A stretch of DNA of 64,000 nucleotides from Fictibacillus halophilus (GTDB lineage: Bacteria > Bacillota > Bacilli > Bacillales > Fictibacillaceae). Both the position numbers and the translations under genes were made by a program. Positions 53,868 through 63,245 of this stretch are shown here, one piece after another. Below the pieces are notes generated by a model that had not been told where the DNA came from, searched no databases, and was given only the letters and a program-made list of their open reading frames with translations. The stretch is taken from contig NZ_JAEACF010000001.1 in assembly GCF_016401385.1 (NCBI RefSeq), forward strand, positions 1,488,001 to 1,552,000. The letters are read 5' to 3'. Position 1 is the stretch's first letter. Each line of letters opens with the position of its first letter.

Positions 53868-55904
53868 CTAAACCTTTTTAATACTAACTCTTCCCGAGAA
53901 GAAAGTGGCTCCCCCACCCATATCTGCTATGCGATCGGGTGTAAGTGAATTGACTAGATGCTTTGTATTATCATCTGCTCCCCAAAGTCCTTGAGTAACG
54001 GCAACGCCACGGAGAACATTCTCACCAACGCTCGCTTTTAGTAAACATTCTCCTTGCTCATTCCACACGCGTACCTTTTCTCCATCTTTCACTCCTGCCA
54101 GGTCTGCGTCAAACTGATTCAAAACAATTACCGGTTCTTTTTCAAGTTCAACATGTTTGTTTTGATTCGCAAACGTTGAGTTTAGAAAGTTATGGTTCGG
54201 TCCAGCGATAAATCGAAGGGGATGGTCAGAATCATTAACTAAAGGGATGTATGTTGGCAGTGCTGGATAACCGTCCTGTTTCATCTTCTCAGAGTATAAT
54301 TCTATTTTTCCGCTCGGTGTTGGGAGCTCAGTTGGAAATTCTACCTGTGCCTTTACATATTGTTTTTTACACAAAACTTCAAAATTTATTCTTTGAATAT
54401 AGGGATTAGATGGTGAATCTAATGACTGATCAATCAGTTCTGCTTCCGTATCATCAAATGCCTTCTCAGTAAAATCCATGCCTTTAGCAAGTAGTCGGAA
54501 CACCTCGACATTAGACTTTGACTCACCGTAAGATTCAATCACAGGCTGTTGAAGCTGGATATAGTGATGCCAGTACGACGTGTAGAAATCTGTGTTTTCA
54601 AACGAAGACGTAGCAGGCAATACAATATCAGCATACTTTGCCGTCTCTGTTAAGAATAAATCATGAACCACTGTGAAGAGATCTTCTCGTTCCAAGCCTT
54701 TTCGAACCTTATTTCCTGCAGGTGCTACAACAGCAGGATTCGTTCCATAAACAAAAAGTGATTTTATAGGAGGGTCTAATGTTAGTAACGCTTCTCCGAG
54801 TAAATTCATGTTTATAACACGCGTATTCTTATTTTGCTGCAAATCAGGCCGTTGTAGGTTAGCTGTGTTGAACGCGAGATATGCTGAATTACCTTTGATC
54901 GCCCCTCCACCTTTAACTGCCCATTGACCTGTTAAAGCTGGCAAACAAGATACCGTTCTCACAAACATACCACCATTATCATGATGTTGTGGACCGTTTC
55001 CAATTCGAAGAAACGCAGGAGAGGTTTGGCCATACATCCGAGCTAGCTTCAAAATGTCTTCTACCGGAATACCAGTAATGCTAGAAACCGTAATAGGGTC
55101 ATATTGTTCAACATGTATACGCAGCTGTTCGGATCCGACGGTGAACTGATCCAAAAATGAATGATCCACCATGTTCTCAGCAAACAAAATGTGCATCAAG
55201 CCTAATGCTAGAGCGGTATCTGTCCCGGGTAAAATAGGGATGAACCAGTCTGCAAATCTAGCCGTCTGGTTTTTATGAACGTCAATGACGACAATCTTCG
55301 CTCCATTTTGTTTGCGAGCTTGTTGTGCAAGTGATACTTGATGCATATTTGTACTAACGGCATTAATTCCCCAAAATATAAACAATTTGGAGTGAATGGT
55401 ATCTTCAGGGTCAATTCCGAAACTCGCACCCATCGTATATTTGTAACCCACTGCACCTGCCGAGTTACAAATGCTTCGATCCAGCTTGGAAGCTCCTAAT
55501 CTATGAAAAAAACGGCGATCCATTCCTTCAGCTGCAAGATTACCCATATTTCCATAAAAGCTATAAGGTAGAATGCTCTCGGCACCGTCGTTTTGAAGCA
55601 AGTCCTTCCATCTCGCAGTGATAGTGTTAATCGCTTCATCCCAGCTTATTTGTTCAAAGTGCCCTTCACCTTTTGCTCCAACCCGCTTCATCGGGTATTT
55701 TAAACGTTTTTCATCATATAGGCGTTCAGTCATGTTTCTAACTTTATTACAAATAAACCCTTTCGTGACTGGATGTTCAGGATCACCTTCCACTTTTACA
55801 ATTCTTCCGTTTTCTTTATGAAGGAGCAACCCACATTGGTCAGGGCAGTCTAAGGAACAAACTGAAGGAAAAATCCCATTTTTGCTATCCACAAAACTAG
55901 TCAT
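53868..55904 (-). CDS. Molybdopterin oxidoreductase (YyaE-like)
   Basis: 678 residues, DMSO-reductase/formate-dehydrogenase family. The N-terminal [4Fe-4S] motif is CSLDCPDQCG, with the fourth Cys in FICNK. At the cofactor site CNSAGAVGYKYT is seen, and the C-terminal molydopterin-dinucleotide domain begins about residue 555. No signal peptide, so cytoplasmic; no electron-transfer subunit is adjacent. B. subtilis YyaE has similar size; its substrate is unknown. AAAGGAG lies before the ATG. It needs molybdate, which ties it loosely to modB in this window. Confidence 0.9.
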   Translation of the reverse strand: MTSFVDSKNGIFPSVCSLDCPDQCGLLLHKENGRIVKVEGDPEHPVTKGFICNKVRNMTERLYDEKRLKYPMKRVGAKGEGHFEQISWDEAINTITARWKDLLQNDGAESILPYSFYGNMGNLAAEGMDRRFFHRLGASKLDRSICNSAGAVGYKYTMGASFGIDPEDTIHSKLFIFWGINAVSTNMHQVSLAQQARKQNGAKIVVIDVHKNQTARFADWFIPILPGTDTALALGLMHILFAENMVDHSFLDQFTVGSEQLRIHVEQYDPITVSSITGIPVEDILKLARMYGQTSPAFLRIGNGPQHHDNGGMFVRTVSCLPALTGQWAVKGGGAIKGNSAYLAFNTANLQRPDLQQNKNTRVINMNLLGEALLTLDPPIKSLFVYGTNPAVVAPAGNKVRKGLEREDLFTVVHDLFLTETAKYADIVLPATSSFENTDFYTSYWHHYIQLQQPVIESYGESKSNVEVFRLLAKGMDFTEKAFDDTEAELIDQSLDSPSNPYIQRINFEVLCKKQYVKAQVEFPTELPTPSGKIELYSEKMKQDGYPALPTYIPLVNDSDHPLRFIAGPNHNFLNSTFANQNKHVELEKEPVIVLNQFDADLAGVKDGEKVRVWNEQGECLLKASVGENVLRGVAVTQGLWGADDNTKHLVNSLTPDRIADMGGGATFFSGRVSIKKV

Positions 55905-55996
55905 ATGCGTTCTCCTTTCAAAGAGGTCATATTCATTCTATTTAATAAGGATATTACTTTCGTTAATAAGAAATTTAAGAAATAAAATTCGAATTC

Positions 55997-56755
55997 TTAA
56001 ATAAATGATAAACTATCCTCTTCAAGACTGATACCATGTAATCCTGCCCATTCAGCTGTTGAGCTCCACAAATTGCCAACAAATCTTTTTAGTTTTTGTA
56101 CATCAGTATGTAAGGATAATACTTCCTTAATGTTCATTTCATAGTTGTTCGGTAAAGAATGAAAGCCAAATGCTTCTTCATACATGGTTCTACTTGATAA
56201 GAATTTGTGTCGATTTTTTAATCCCACCAACATGGTTGCCCAATAGGCGATCTGCCTTGCTTCGTGTGCAGCTACAATAGTGTCAGTATCTTTTATAGTA
56301 AAGATTTTATAAACATGTTCATACATATCTGTTAGAGCATCTCTCATTAAAACATTGAAATCTGTATGCAACTCTGTTTCTAACGCGATTTCTCTTAGCG
56401 ATTGATACAAATTTGATGAATCATAAAGGATTTTACATGTGAACAACACATCACCTTTAACACACCATTCATAATCTAGGCTTCTGGCTTTAGATTGAAT
56501 TTTCTCAACCGTATTAAAACTAATACCGACGAACATTCCTTTATAAAAGAAAGGATACCATTCACTCTCTCTTCCCTCTACAACCACTCGTAACTCCAGA
56601 TCCGATTCAGGACGATCAGTCCCCTTCGCTGTTGACCCTTCAATGGCGACTGAAATTAGTCGTTCTCCATACTTTCTTAATAAATTTTCAAGTATCTCAT
56701 TGGCAACGTGCAATCTGTCATCTGTAGTAAATTCTTGAGGTTTCCATTTAGTCAT
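55997..56755 (-). CDS. Kanamycin-nucleotidyltransferase-like protein
   Basis: 252 residues, the length of ANT(4') enzymes (253). The nucleotidyltransferase motif GSTAKGTDRPESDLE (40-54) supplies Ser41, Asp52 and Glu54 for Mg2+ and nucleotide. Glu146 in MYEHVYK falls near the catalytic Glu145 of the ANT(4') enzyme. The C-terminal KNTase_C helical domain covers about 125-250. It probably adenylylates a hydroxyl of an aminoglycoside or another small molecule. It follows a methyltransferase gene by 24 bases, so the two are co-transcribed. Resistance activity is not shown. Confidence 0.8.
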   Translation of the reverse strand: MTKWKPQEFTTDDRLHVANEILENLLRKYGERLISVAIEGSTAKGTDRPESDLELRVVVEGRESEWYPFFYKGMFVGISFNTVEKIQSKARSLDYEWCVKGDVLFTCKILYDSSNLYQSLREIALETELHTDFNVLMRDALTDMYEHVYKIFTIKDTDTIVAAHEARQIAYWATMLVGLKNRHKFLSSRTMYEEAFGFHSLPNNYEMNIKEVLSLHTDVQKLKRFVGNLWSSTAEWAGLHGISLEEDSLSFI

Positions 56756-56779
56756 TGTTGCACTCCTTTGAAACTGTTC

Positions 56780-57526
56780 TTACTTCTTTGACGCTTTTAT
56801 AATAAATGTAGCTGGAACAAGGTTTGCTTTTTGAGTGGAGTACCATCTTGACGGATTTTCCGAGTGCTCTTCCGGTAAACAAACTTCATCTATTACTTTA
56901 TCTATCATAAAACCTGCATCAATTAAAGCATTTATGTAAGTGCTTAACTTTCTATGATGAATGACAGCTTGATTTTGCCAACCTTCATTAAATTCAGGGC
57001 CCTCAGTCACATAAGATTTGTTAAAGGTGAACGAAGATTCCTCAAATTTTAATCGATCATGAAGTGGATGTTCCCAACTGAAGATAAAAATTCCACCTGG
57101 TTTCAGATAATCATAGATGTTGGAAAAAGTTTGGTACAAATTTGTTGTCCAACCCAAAGCATAGATCGAGTAAACAATATCAAAATAACTGCTTGGTAAA
57201 CCCGGGTTCTCCTCCATAGGAGATTCAACTAAGGTCACCTCTACTTGTTGATCTTGTAATACGTTCCTGGCTGTCTCAATCTGCTTCGTACAAAGATCTA
57301 ATCCCCACAATTCTTTAGCGCCTTTCACACCCATATATTGTAATGAATGACCACTACCACAGCCTATATCCAACACCTTATTACCACTTATTGAGCCAAA
57401 TAAATTTAGTTGTTCTTCATTCAAAGAGAACGGTCCGTATTCAGGGAGTGCCGTTCTACCAAAAAAGCGTTCAGCTGACACCTCCCACCTTTCTTTATTC
57501 ATTTTTAAAATTTCAGTTGCTTCCAC
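56780..57526 (-). CDS. Class I SAM-dependent methyltransferase
   Basis: 248 residues from a GTG ten bases after AAAGGA; the start is uncertain, with other candidates a few codons either side. Motif I is VLDIGCGSGHSLQYMG, then LDLCTKQIETA, and IYDYLKPGGIFIFSWEHPLH. It resembles the Tam/UbiE-like small-molecule methyltransferases. First gene of a pair with the nucleotidyltransferase, so both may modify one substrate or be a resistance pair. Confidence 0.82.
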   Translation of the reverse strand: MEATEILKMNKERWEVSAERFFGRTALPEYGPFSLNEEQLNLFGSISGNKVLDIGCGSGHSLQYMGVKGAKELWGLDLCTKQIETARNVLQDQQVEVTLVESPMEENPGLPSSYFDIVYSIYALGWTTNLYQTFSNIYDYLKPGGIFIFSWEHPLHDRLKFEESSFTFNKSYVTEGPEFNEGWQNQAVIHHRKLSTYINALIDAGFMIDKVIDEVCLPEEHSENPSRWYSTQKANLVPATFIIKASKK

Positions 57527-57767
57527 GAGTTCCACTTCCTTTATATGTACCAATTTTCGTTAATCTTATCAGTGAGTAAAATATGCTTTTTGTAAGAATA
57601 TTGATTTCCATACAAAATATCGTTAATCCTTCTTGACTTTTTGGTTATGAACAGTAAAACTTAACAATTCGCATGAAACGAAAACTTTCTAAACTTCCGC
57701 TATATCATTTAACATATAATGGGATTATATCTTACTATAAAACGTATAAATTGAGAGGAGATTTTTG

Positions 57768-58160
57768 ATGAATTCGATAAATAAAGGAGCCATATGGGTA
57801 TTAACGATCCTATCACTCATAACAATCGTTCTTACGTTTATAGAATTAAATCAACCTTATGAAACACCTGAAGATGCTCAATCTCGATTTGAACTACATG
57901 TTCAACCCATTTTTACTATGATAATGATAGGTGCAACTTTTGCAGCTTTTAAGCTTTGCAAAAAAGTTCAATTATTTGCTGGACCGCTTTTTATTCTTCT
58001 GGGAGGTTTTTGGTACTTTTGGCTTTTCCTTACTTTTACAATAGGATGGGTTAGGATGCAGGGTTTGGTTGGGCTTGCATTTAGCATATTTAGTTGTTTT
58101 TTTCTCACTATTTATCATTTGTATACGGTTTTAAAAAATCGAAATAAACCATCCATGTAA
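57768..58160 (+). CDS. Hypothetical four-helix membrane protein
   Basis: 130 residues. Helices at about 9-25, 50-66, 73-93 and 101-120, with a short external loop rich in acidic residues (about 26-46). GAGGAG lies seven bases before the ATG. No family recognised. Single gene sharing a terminator with terC. Confidence 0.65.
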   Translation: MNSINKGAIWVLTILSLITIVLTFIELNQPYETPEDAQSRFELHVQPIFTMIMIGATFAAFKLCKKVQLFAGPLFILLGGFWYFWLFLTFTIGWVRMQGLVGLAFSIFSCFFLTIYHLYTVLKNRNKPSM

Positions 58161-58208
58161 TTAAAGGAAATATCTCACAATATCCAAATAATTTGGTTTT
58201 TTAAACAT

Positions 58209-58242
58209 AAAAGAAAGTCAGCAGATAATCCGCTGACTTTTG
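58209..58242. terminator. Bidirectional terminator between the membrane protein and terC
   Basis: AAAGTCAGC / GCTGACTTT stem with inner GGATTATC-type pairing. Confidence 0.8.
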
Positions 58243-58249
58243 GTTTCCT

Positions 58250-59023
58250 TTATAAAGATGTTTCGGTTTTCTTTGATTTAGCCGGTGCAAACCATCCAAT
58301 AACAGCAATACCTACTAGTACACCATAAAAGATGATTGTCCATACAGTACTGTGTGGGAAATCGTGATCTAATACTCCGATATCTTTGTGAGCAAGTGTA
58401 ATAACTGCAAGCTTGACACCTACCCAAGCAACGATTGCATAAGCTGTTGTTTCAAGAGCTGGTCGCTTATCAAGCAATTGAACAAACCAAGTAGCTGCAA
58501 ACTTAATCAAGATTAAACCTGCAACTCCTCCAAGAACAACTACGATGAATTGTCCAGCATCCATGCCACCGAAGTCACCGAGTGGGGAATCAGGAAGTCC
58601 TAATGCCAATGCAACTGCTGCTAGAATCGAATCGATTGCAAACGCAAGGTCAGCGATAGCAATTTTACCTACTGTTGGCCAGAAACCTTTTCCTGCAGCG
58701 TCTTCTTTTACTTCCTCTTGTATTTTCTCATTTTCTTTACCGAACTTAGCTTGAATAACATGTTTTAATCCTAGGTATAACAGATAAGCTGCTCCGATCG
58801 CCTGGATCTGCCAAACGTTCGCGATGAACGAAATGGCAAAAAGTGCACCAAATCGGAAAACAAACGCCATAATAATTCCGTAACTAATCGCACGTTTTTT
58901 CTGATCCTCAGGTAAATGTTTTGCGATAACCGCTAGTACAAGGGCATTGTCAGCAGATAGCAAACCTTCTAGTCCAATAAGAATTAATAATGCCCATCCG
59001 TACTCTAACCAAATTGAATCCAT
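58250..59023 (-). CDS. TerC-family membrane protein (YceF/YkoY-like)
   Basis: 257 residues and about seven helices. The TerC metal-site motifs are seen: EGLLSADNALVLA (about 19-31, with Glu and Asp) and IADLAFAIDSILAAVA. B. subtilis YceF and YkoY (MeeF, MeeY) export Mn2+ to metallate secreted enzymes. AAAGGAG lies eight bases before the ATG. Unlike ykoY, no yybP-ykoY manganese riboswitch is visible upstream; a CGCAAG / CTTGCG hairpin is there instead. Confidence 0.88.
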   Translation of the reverse strand: MDSIWLEYGWALLILIGLEGLLSADNALVLAVIAKHLPEDQKKRAISYGIIMAFVFRFGALFAISFIANVWQIQAIGAAYLLYLGLKHVIQAKFGKENEKIQEEVKEDAAGKGFWPTVGKIAIADLAFAIDSILAAVALALGLPDSPLGDFGGMDAGQFIVVVLGGVAGLILIKFAATWFVQLLDKRPALETTAYAIVAWVGVKLAVITLAHKDIGVLDHDFPHSTVWTIIFYGVLVGIAVIGWFAPAKSKKTETSL

Positions 59024-59082
59024 TCATGAATCTCCTTTCAAATCGTAAAAATAATATGTAATATCCATAGAATGACCATTTT

Positions 59083-59119
59083 AGTCGCAAGATACTCTTC
59101 GAAAAATAACTTGCGCTAC
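59083..59119 (-). other. Hairpin upstream of terC
   Basis: CGCAAG / CTTGCG arms with outer AGT / ACT and an 18-base loop, 60 bases before the terC start. No T run follows, so it is not an obvious terminator. The rest of the roughly 320-base space up to the small plus-strand frame shows nothing I can name. Confidence 0.4.
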
Positions 59120-59344
59120 TATGAACGACTCTATACTAACAAGATTATATATTATTTTTTAAGTTTTTACCTTATTTAAGCGAATTTAAAACTTAACAAA
59201 GTTAGATGTTTAAAGGGTTTAGCGAATATTCCTCGTAAGATTTTAAATTCTTAATAGAGCTATTTTACATGAAAATACAAACTTTAAGGTTATAACAATA
59301 AAGAAGAAGTAAAACTAATAAAAATGTCTCTGGAGATGATGCTA

Positions 59345-59443
59345 TTGGAACGATTAAAACCCATCTTCTCAGACTTGAAAATCACCTTAGATTCTAAAGA
59401 TGAAGAAGTTACAATTCTAAAATCAAAAAACGAGGCTCTCTAG
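59345..59443 (+). CDS. Small hypothetical protein (32 residues)
   Basis: TTG nine bases after GGAG; a frame from ATG at 59324 is the alternative (39 residues). It reads MERLKPIFSDLKITLDSKDE and a Lys/Glu-rich end. The stop codon lies in the loop of the terminator that follows, as for genuine short genes. No family recognised. Confidence 0.4.
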   Translation: MERLKPIFSDLKITLDSKDEEVTILKSKNEAL

Positions 59444-59459
59444 GAGAACCTCGTTTTAT
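59426..59459. terminator. Bidirectional terminator before the 195-residue PepSY gene
   Basis: AACGAGG / CCTCGTT stem with inner CTCT / AGAG pairing, flanked by A and T tracts. Confidence 0.8.
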
Positions 59460-59476
59460 AAAAAGATTAATTAAGA

Positions 59477-60064
59477 TCAGTCGTTATCGTTCTTAACAAC
59501 TACCGCTTCACCTGTTACGGCATCCACATTTACTTCTACATCCTTACCGTCTTTTTGAATCTCAAATTCATAAACATAGTCGTCATCAAGACTCATTTCT
59601 TTTACAGTACCAGAAACTTTTTTTAGTGCGATAGACTGCGCTTGGTCAGAAGTAATCTTAACTTTAGAAGGATCTATCAGATCATCCCTATCTGTTGCCT
59701 CATTTTCGTCATAACGACTATTGTCGTCATCTCCATCATCGTCGTTGTCATTATCATCTTGATCTTTCATACCTTCTTCAATTTTTGATATTTTACCTGT
59801 TTCTGCAGCAATATCAAGATCATATTCTTTGTCTCCGTTATGAATTTCAATCTCATACTTGTCTTTAAGACCATCTCGATCAAGTTCAAGTTCAGTAACC
59901 GTTCCGCCCTTTGTTTTTTCTAATGCAATGTCTTTTGCTTGTTTTTCAGAAATTACATTCTTAGCAGCAAACGCGCTCGGTGTATTTTCAACGTAAGCGT
60001 ATGTTCCAACTCCAATACCACCGACTAATACTGTACCAGCAATAATTTTTGTTAGTTTTTTCAT
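59477..60064 (-). CDS. Two-domain PepSY exported protein with acidic linker
   Basis: 195 residues. Signal peptide (about 1-33, ending SAFA). Two PepSY units, each of the form ISEKQAKDIALEK ... YEIEIHNGDKEYDLDIAAETG, at about 36-95 and 135-193. A linker of almost only Asp and Asn (about 101-118) separates them and could bind Ca2+. PepSY domains inhibit peptidases or sense at the cell surface. It lies 138 bases after the other PepSY gene, separated by a terminator. Confidence 0.85.
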   Translation of the reverse strand: MKKLTKIIAGTVLVGGIGVGTYAYVENTPSAFAAKNVISEKQAKDIALEKTKGGTVTELELDRDGLKDKYEIEIHNGDKEYDLDIAAETGKISKIEEGMKDQDDNDNDDDGDDDNSRYDENEATDRDDLIDPSKVKITSDQAQSIALKKVSGTVKEMSLDDDYVYEFEIQKDGKDVEVNVDAVTGEAVVVKNDND

Positions 60065-60171
60065 TTGTTTTTCCTCCTTGTTTTTTACTATATCCTTATA
60101 ATAGACAGTTAAAATGAGAACAAAGAGAAGAGAAGATTAAAAAACGATGAGAAATGGTGGTGTTTTTACTC

Positions 60172-60207
60172 AAAAAAAAGAACACTCTAGATTAGAGCAT
60201 TCTTAGT
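60172..60207 (-). terminator. Terminator of the YkoGH-PepSY operon
   Basis: AAGAATGCTCTA / TAGAGTGTTCTT stem followed by eight T on the minus strand. Confidence 0.85.
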
Positions 60208-60910
60208 CACTATCTTTTGTTTCCATCGTGACGGAGCTTACCTCACCTGAAAACGCATTTATGATTACTTGTGCTTCTTTTGTTTTTGTTTCAATCTCAA
60301 CTTCATAAACGATTACACCGTCTTCATCATCTAACTCAATATCTGTGACGGTCCCTTTTACTTCTTTTAGGGCGATTTGCTTGGCTTTTCCTTCTGTTAT
60401 TTTTGTGTTTGGCTGAGCTGGTTCATCTTCAGATTCAACCTCGCTTTTGCTATTGATGCTCCCAGTGGTCCCGTTAATTTCTAAGGAATATGTTTTGCCT
60501 TCCTTCTGTACACGAACAAGATAGACTTTATTTTCTTCATTAAATTCGGAAGACTTCACTTCACCGTGTTTGGCAGCTATTTTTTCCGCTTCATCCTTTG
60601 TTATACGTTCTCTTTGAGATTCTTCATCTTCTGTTCGATTCATGTCGAGAATTTCTCCAGAAACCGCATCAGACCAGATTACATAAACACCTTGTTCACT
60701 TTTTATTACTGTTTTGTATTGACGTTTATCTTCTCTATTCGTTAATTCTGTAGATAGAATGTCTCCTGGATATTTTGCGCTTACGATTCTGTTCATTTTC
60801 TCTTTTTCTAGTGTACTGCCCTGGTTTCCGTTCACCCACTCTCTTGTTCCGAAGACAAGAAGGAGAATAACGATTACTATTCCAGAAATCACAGCTGTTT
60901 TTTTGTTCAT
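60203..60910 (-). CDS. Three-unit PepSY membrane-anchored protein (YkoI-like)
   Basis: 235 residues. One N-terminal membrane helix (about 6-21) without clear cleavage site, then three PepSY-like units (about 35-90, 100-160 and 171-228; ITKDEAEKIAAKHG and ITEGKAKQIALKEVKG). It follows the histidine kinase by 77 bases, as ykoI follows ykoH in B. subtilis. It may be the kinase's external sensor partner or target. AAAGGGGG precedes the ATG. Confidence 0.85.
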   Translation of the reverse strand: MNKKTAVISGIVIVILLLVFGTREWVNGNQGSTLEKEKMNRIVSAKYPGDILSTELTNREDKRQYKTVIKSEQGVYVIWSDAVSGEILDMNRTEDEESQRERITKDEAEKIAAKHGEVKSSEFNEENKVYLVRVQKEGKTYSLEINGTTGSINSKSEVESEDEPAQPNTKITEGKAKQIALKEVKGTVTDIELDDEDGVIVYEVEIETKTKEAQVIINAFSGEVSSVTMETKDSD

Positions 60911-60987
60911 ACGTTTTCCCCCTTTACATGAATTTTCTCATGTATGAATGAAAGCTTCATAAGAATCAGATGAGAAAATGATGAGAA

Positions 60988-62352
60988 TTAACTCTGTTTC
61001 ACAGGAATCTCCATGGTAAACGTTGTTCCCTTCCCTTCTTCACTCACTAGATGAAGCTTCCCTTGGTGAGCAGAAACGATTTGTTTTGCGATGGACAGTC
61101 CTAACCCAGCACCACCTGTATCACGGCTCCTAGCTTGATCCACACGAAAGAATCGATCATAGACTTTATCGAGATTTTCCTTAGGAATACCGATTCCATA
61201 GTCTGTTACGGAGATCCTAACAGAGTTTCCTTGTTTGGTTAACTCCACTTCAATGGCCTCCGAACTATACTTAATAGCGTTATCTAAAAGGATGATAAGA
61301 ACTTGCTTAAGTTTTAATGAATCACACTCAATATGAATTTCGTCTATGTTGGATTGAACGCGTATTTTACGTTCGTATGCCTTGTTCAAATTCTTAGCGG
61401 CGTTCTTAGCCATCTTAACCAGCTCGGTTTGTTGAAGTTGAAGGTCCACTTGCGATTCATCCCTTGCCAAAACAAGCATTTGTTGGGTTAACTCTTTCAT
61501 CCGAAGTGATTCTGAGTGGATCGCTTCTACAGCTTCTTCTAAAATTTCAGGCCGACTTCCTCCCCACCGCTTCAGCATCTTGGCATAGCTTTCGATTACA
61601 GTAAGCGGCGTTCTCAGTTCATGTGAAGCATCAGATACGAACTGTTCTTGCTTTTTGTAGTTGTTTTCAAGCAGGTCCATCATATGGTTAAATGTTCTTG
61701 CCATCTTATTCAGTTCATCATTCGATTTCTTATTGATCATAATTCGCTTATACGTCCCACGTTTCTGGTTTTCTTCCATCGTTCGCGTTAAGTTGCTGAT
61801 CGGTACTAAGATCAATTTGCTCAAGAATCGCCCTCCCATATAAGAAGGAATTAAGATGAGTAATGTCGCTATGGTTAAAACGATTCTTAAGATCTGCAAC
61901 GTGTTTGGAATGGAAGATTCTTCTTCGATCAACTGTAAAGAAACAACCTCCCCGTCCGTCCAAATAACCGGGTGTTGAGAAACTGTATATACCATTCCGT
62001 CTAATTTCTTAACATCACTGTATTGATTTGGCCGATAGATCGGTTTAATTTCCTCGAGCTTATCGTCATCAGTAATTCTTGATGAAGTAGCAACTACACG
62101 GTTATCACCAGTAATTATACGAATCATCGAATCTGCAGGAAGGTAGGCACGCAAAAGCTGTGTCATGTTCATTTTTGTCTCAGAAGACGTTTTAACCGCT
62201 TCCGTTAAGCTCTCCATTCTTGTCTCTGAACTCTCTAAAGCATTATCATGTAGATTCTTTTGAAATAAAAGATAAATGCCACTATTCGTGATGAGTAGAA
62301 TGATTAAAAGCCATACCGTTGAAAACAAGGTTATCCGATTTTTTATGTTCAT
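60988..62352 (-). CDS. Sensor histidine kinase (YkoH-like)
   Basis: 454 residues, the length of B. subtilis YkoH. Helices at about 10-30 and 152-175 flank an external domain. HAMP follows (about 175-232), then phospho-acceptor His244 in DASHELRTPLTV, and HATPase motifs ILLDNAIKYS, DYGIGIP and GGAGLGLSIA. Partner of the regulator 3 bases upstream. Its closest likely relatives also sit beside PepSY genes. Confidence 0.9.
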   Translation of the reverse strand: MNIKNRITLFSTVWLLIILLITNSGIYLLFQKNLHDNALESSETRMESLTEAVKTSSETKMNMTQLLRAYLPADSMIRIITGDNRVVATSSRITDDDKLEEIKPIYRPNQYSDVKKLDGMVYTVSQHPVIWTDGEVVSLQLIEEESSIPNTLQILRIVLTIATLLILIPSYMGGRFLSKLILVPISNLTRTMEENQKRGTYKRIMINKKSNDELNKMARTFNHMMDLLENNYKKQEQFVSDASHELRTPLTVIESYAKMLKRWGGSRPEILEEAVEAIHSESLRMKELTQQMLVLARDESQVDLQLQQTELVKMAKNAAKNLNKAYERKIRVQSNIDEIHIECDSLKLKQVLIILLDNAIKYSSEAIEVELTKQGNSVRISVTDYGIGIPKENLDKVYDRFFRVDQARSRDTGGAGLGLSIAKQIVSAHQGKLHLVSEEGKGTTFTMEIPVKQS

Positions 62353-62355
62353 GGG

Positions 62356-63045
62356 TTACTCCTTCATCGTGTAGCCTACTCCACGAATCGTATGAATATA
62401 GGGGTGTGAAAAAGTGGAATCAATCTTTTTTCGCAGATAACGTATGTAAACATCTACAACATTGGTATCGCCATAATAATCATAACCCCATACCTTGGAT
62501 AAGATCTGGTCACGGTTTAATACCTGGTTTTTATTTCGTATCAAAAAAACAAGAAGGTCAAACTCTCTCGGTGTTAATTCAATTAAGGTAGAGTCACGTT
62601 TAACTTCCCTCGTTTTTAAATTTACCGTCAGATCACCTAGCTCATAAATTTCGTTCTCTTGATCTTCTGTGTAGTGTTGATTCATGCGGAGAAATGCCCG
62701 AATTCTAGCTAAGAGTTCTTCAATTTCAAACGGTTTAGTCACATAATCGTTTGCCCCTAGATCAAGCCCGCTCACTTTATCGGGCAATGCATCTCTAGCT
62801 GTTAGTAATATGATTGGAATATGACTTCCCGTCGCTCTAATTCTTCTTAGAACCTCCAGACCACTTAATTCAGGTAGCATAACGTCCAGTAGAATAAGAT
62901 CCCACTTACCAGATTTAAACTTTTCTAATCCTTCCATTCCCGTCGTAGCCGTTTCCGTTGCGTATCCTTCGTGTTCAAGTTCAAGTTGAATGACTCTTGC
63001 TATCTTTTTCTCATCTTCAACAATTAGAATTTTTTCAGCGCTCAT
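62356..63045 (-). CDS. OmpR/PhoB-family response regulator (YkoG-like)
   Basis: 229 residues from the ATG after AGGAGG. Receiver domain with Asp54 (LLLDVMLPELSG) and winged helix (about 135-228; LTPREFDLLVFLIRNKNQVL, RYLRKKID). First gene of an operon with the kinase and a PepSY protein; it may also control the second PepSY gene. Confidence 0.92.
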   Translation of the reverse strand: MSAEKILIVEDEKKIARVIQLELEHEGYATETATTGMEGLEKFKSGKWDLILLDVMLPELSGLEVLRRIRATGSHIPIILLTARDALPDKVSGLDLGANDYVTKPFEIEELLARIRAFLRMNQHYTEDQENEIYELGDLTVNLKTREVKRDSTLIELTPREFDLLVFLIRNKNQVLNRDQILSKVWGYDYYGDTNVVDVYIRYLRKKIDSTFSHPYIHTIRGVGYTMKE

Positions 63046-63144
63046 CGTTGTTCCTCCTAAAAAGAAGCTTGTTAGCATTATTATAAAGGAGTAAATAGCA
63101 GTTTACGAATTAGAGATGAATCTAGATATCACCTGCTAAACAAA

Positions 63145-63180
63145 AACTCAATTCTCCTTAATGGAAAATTGAGTTAAGTA
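63145..63180 (-). terminator. Terminator of the GAP-family gene
   Basis: AACTCAATTTTCC / GGAGAATTGAGTT stem followed by TTTTG on the minus strand. Confidence 0.85.
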
Positions 63181-63245
63181 ACACTACATACTCCCAAAAT
63201 AGCATTTTTGCACACAACGTTTTATACTCTCGATTCTTAAATTGC

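Noticed and set aside
59024..59160. yybP-ykoY manganese riboswitch upstream of terC
   Set aside because: None of the conserved blocks of that class could be found; only an unrelated hairpin is present.
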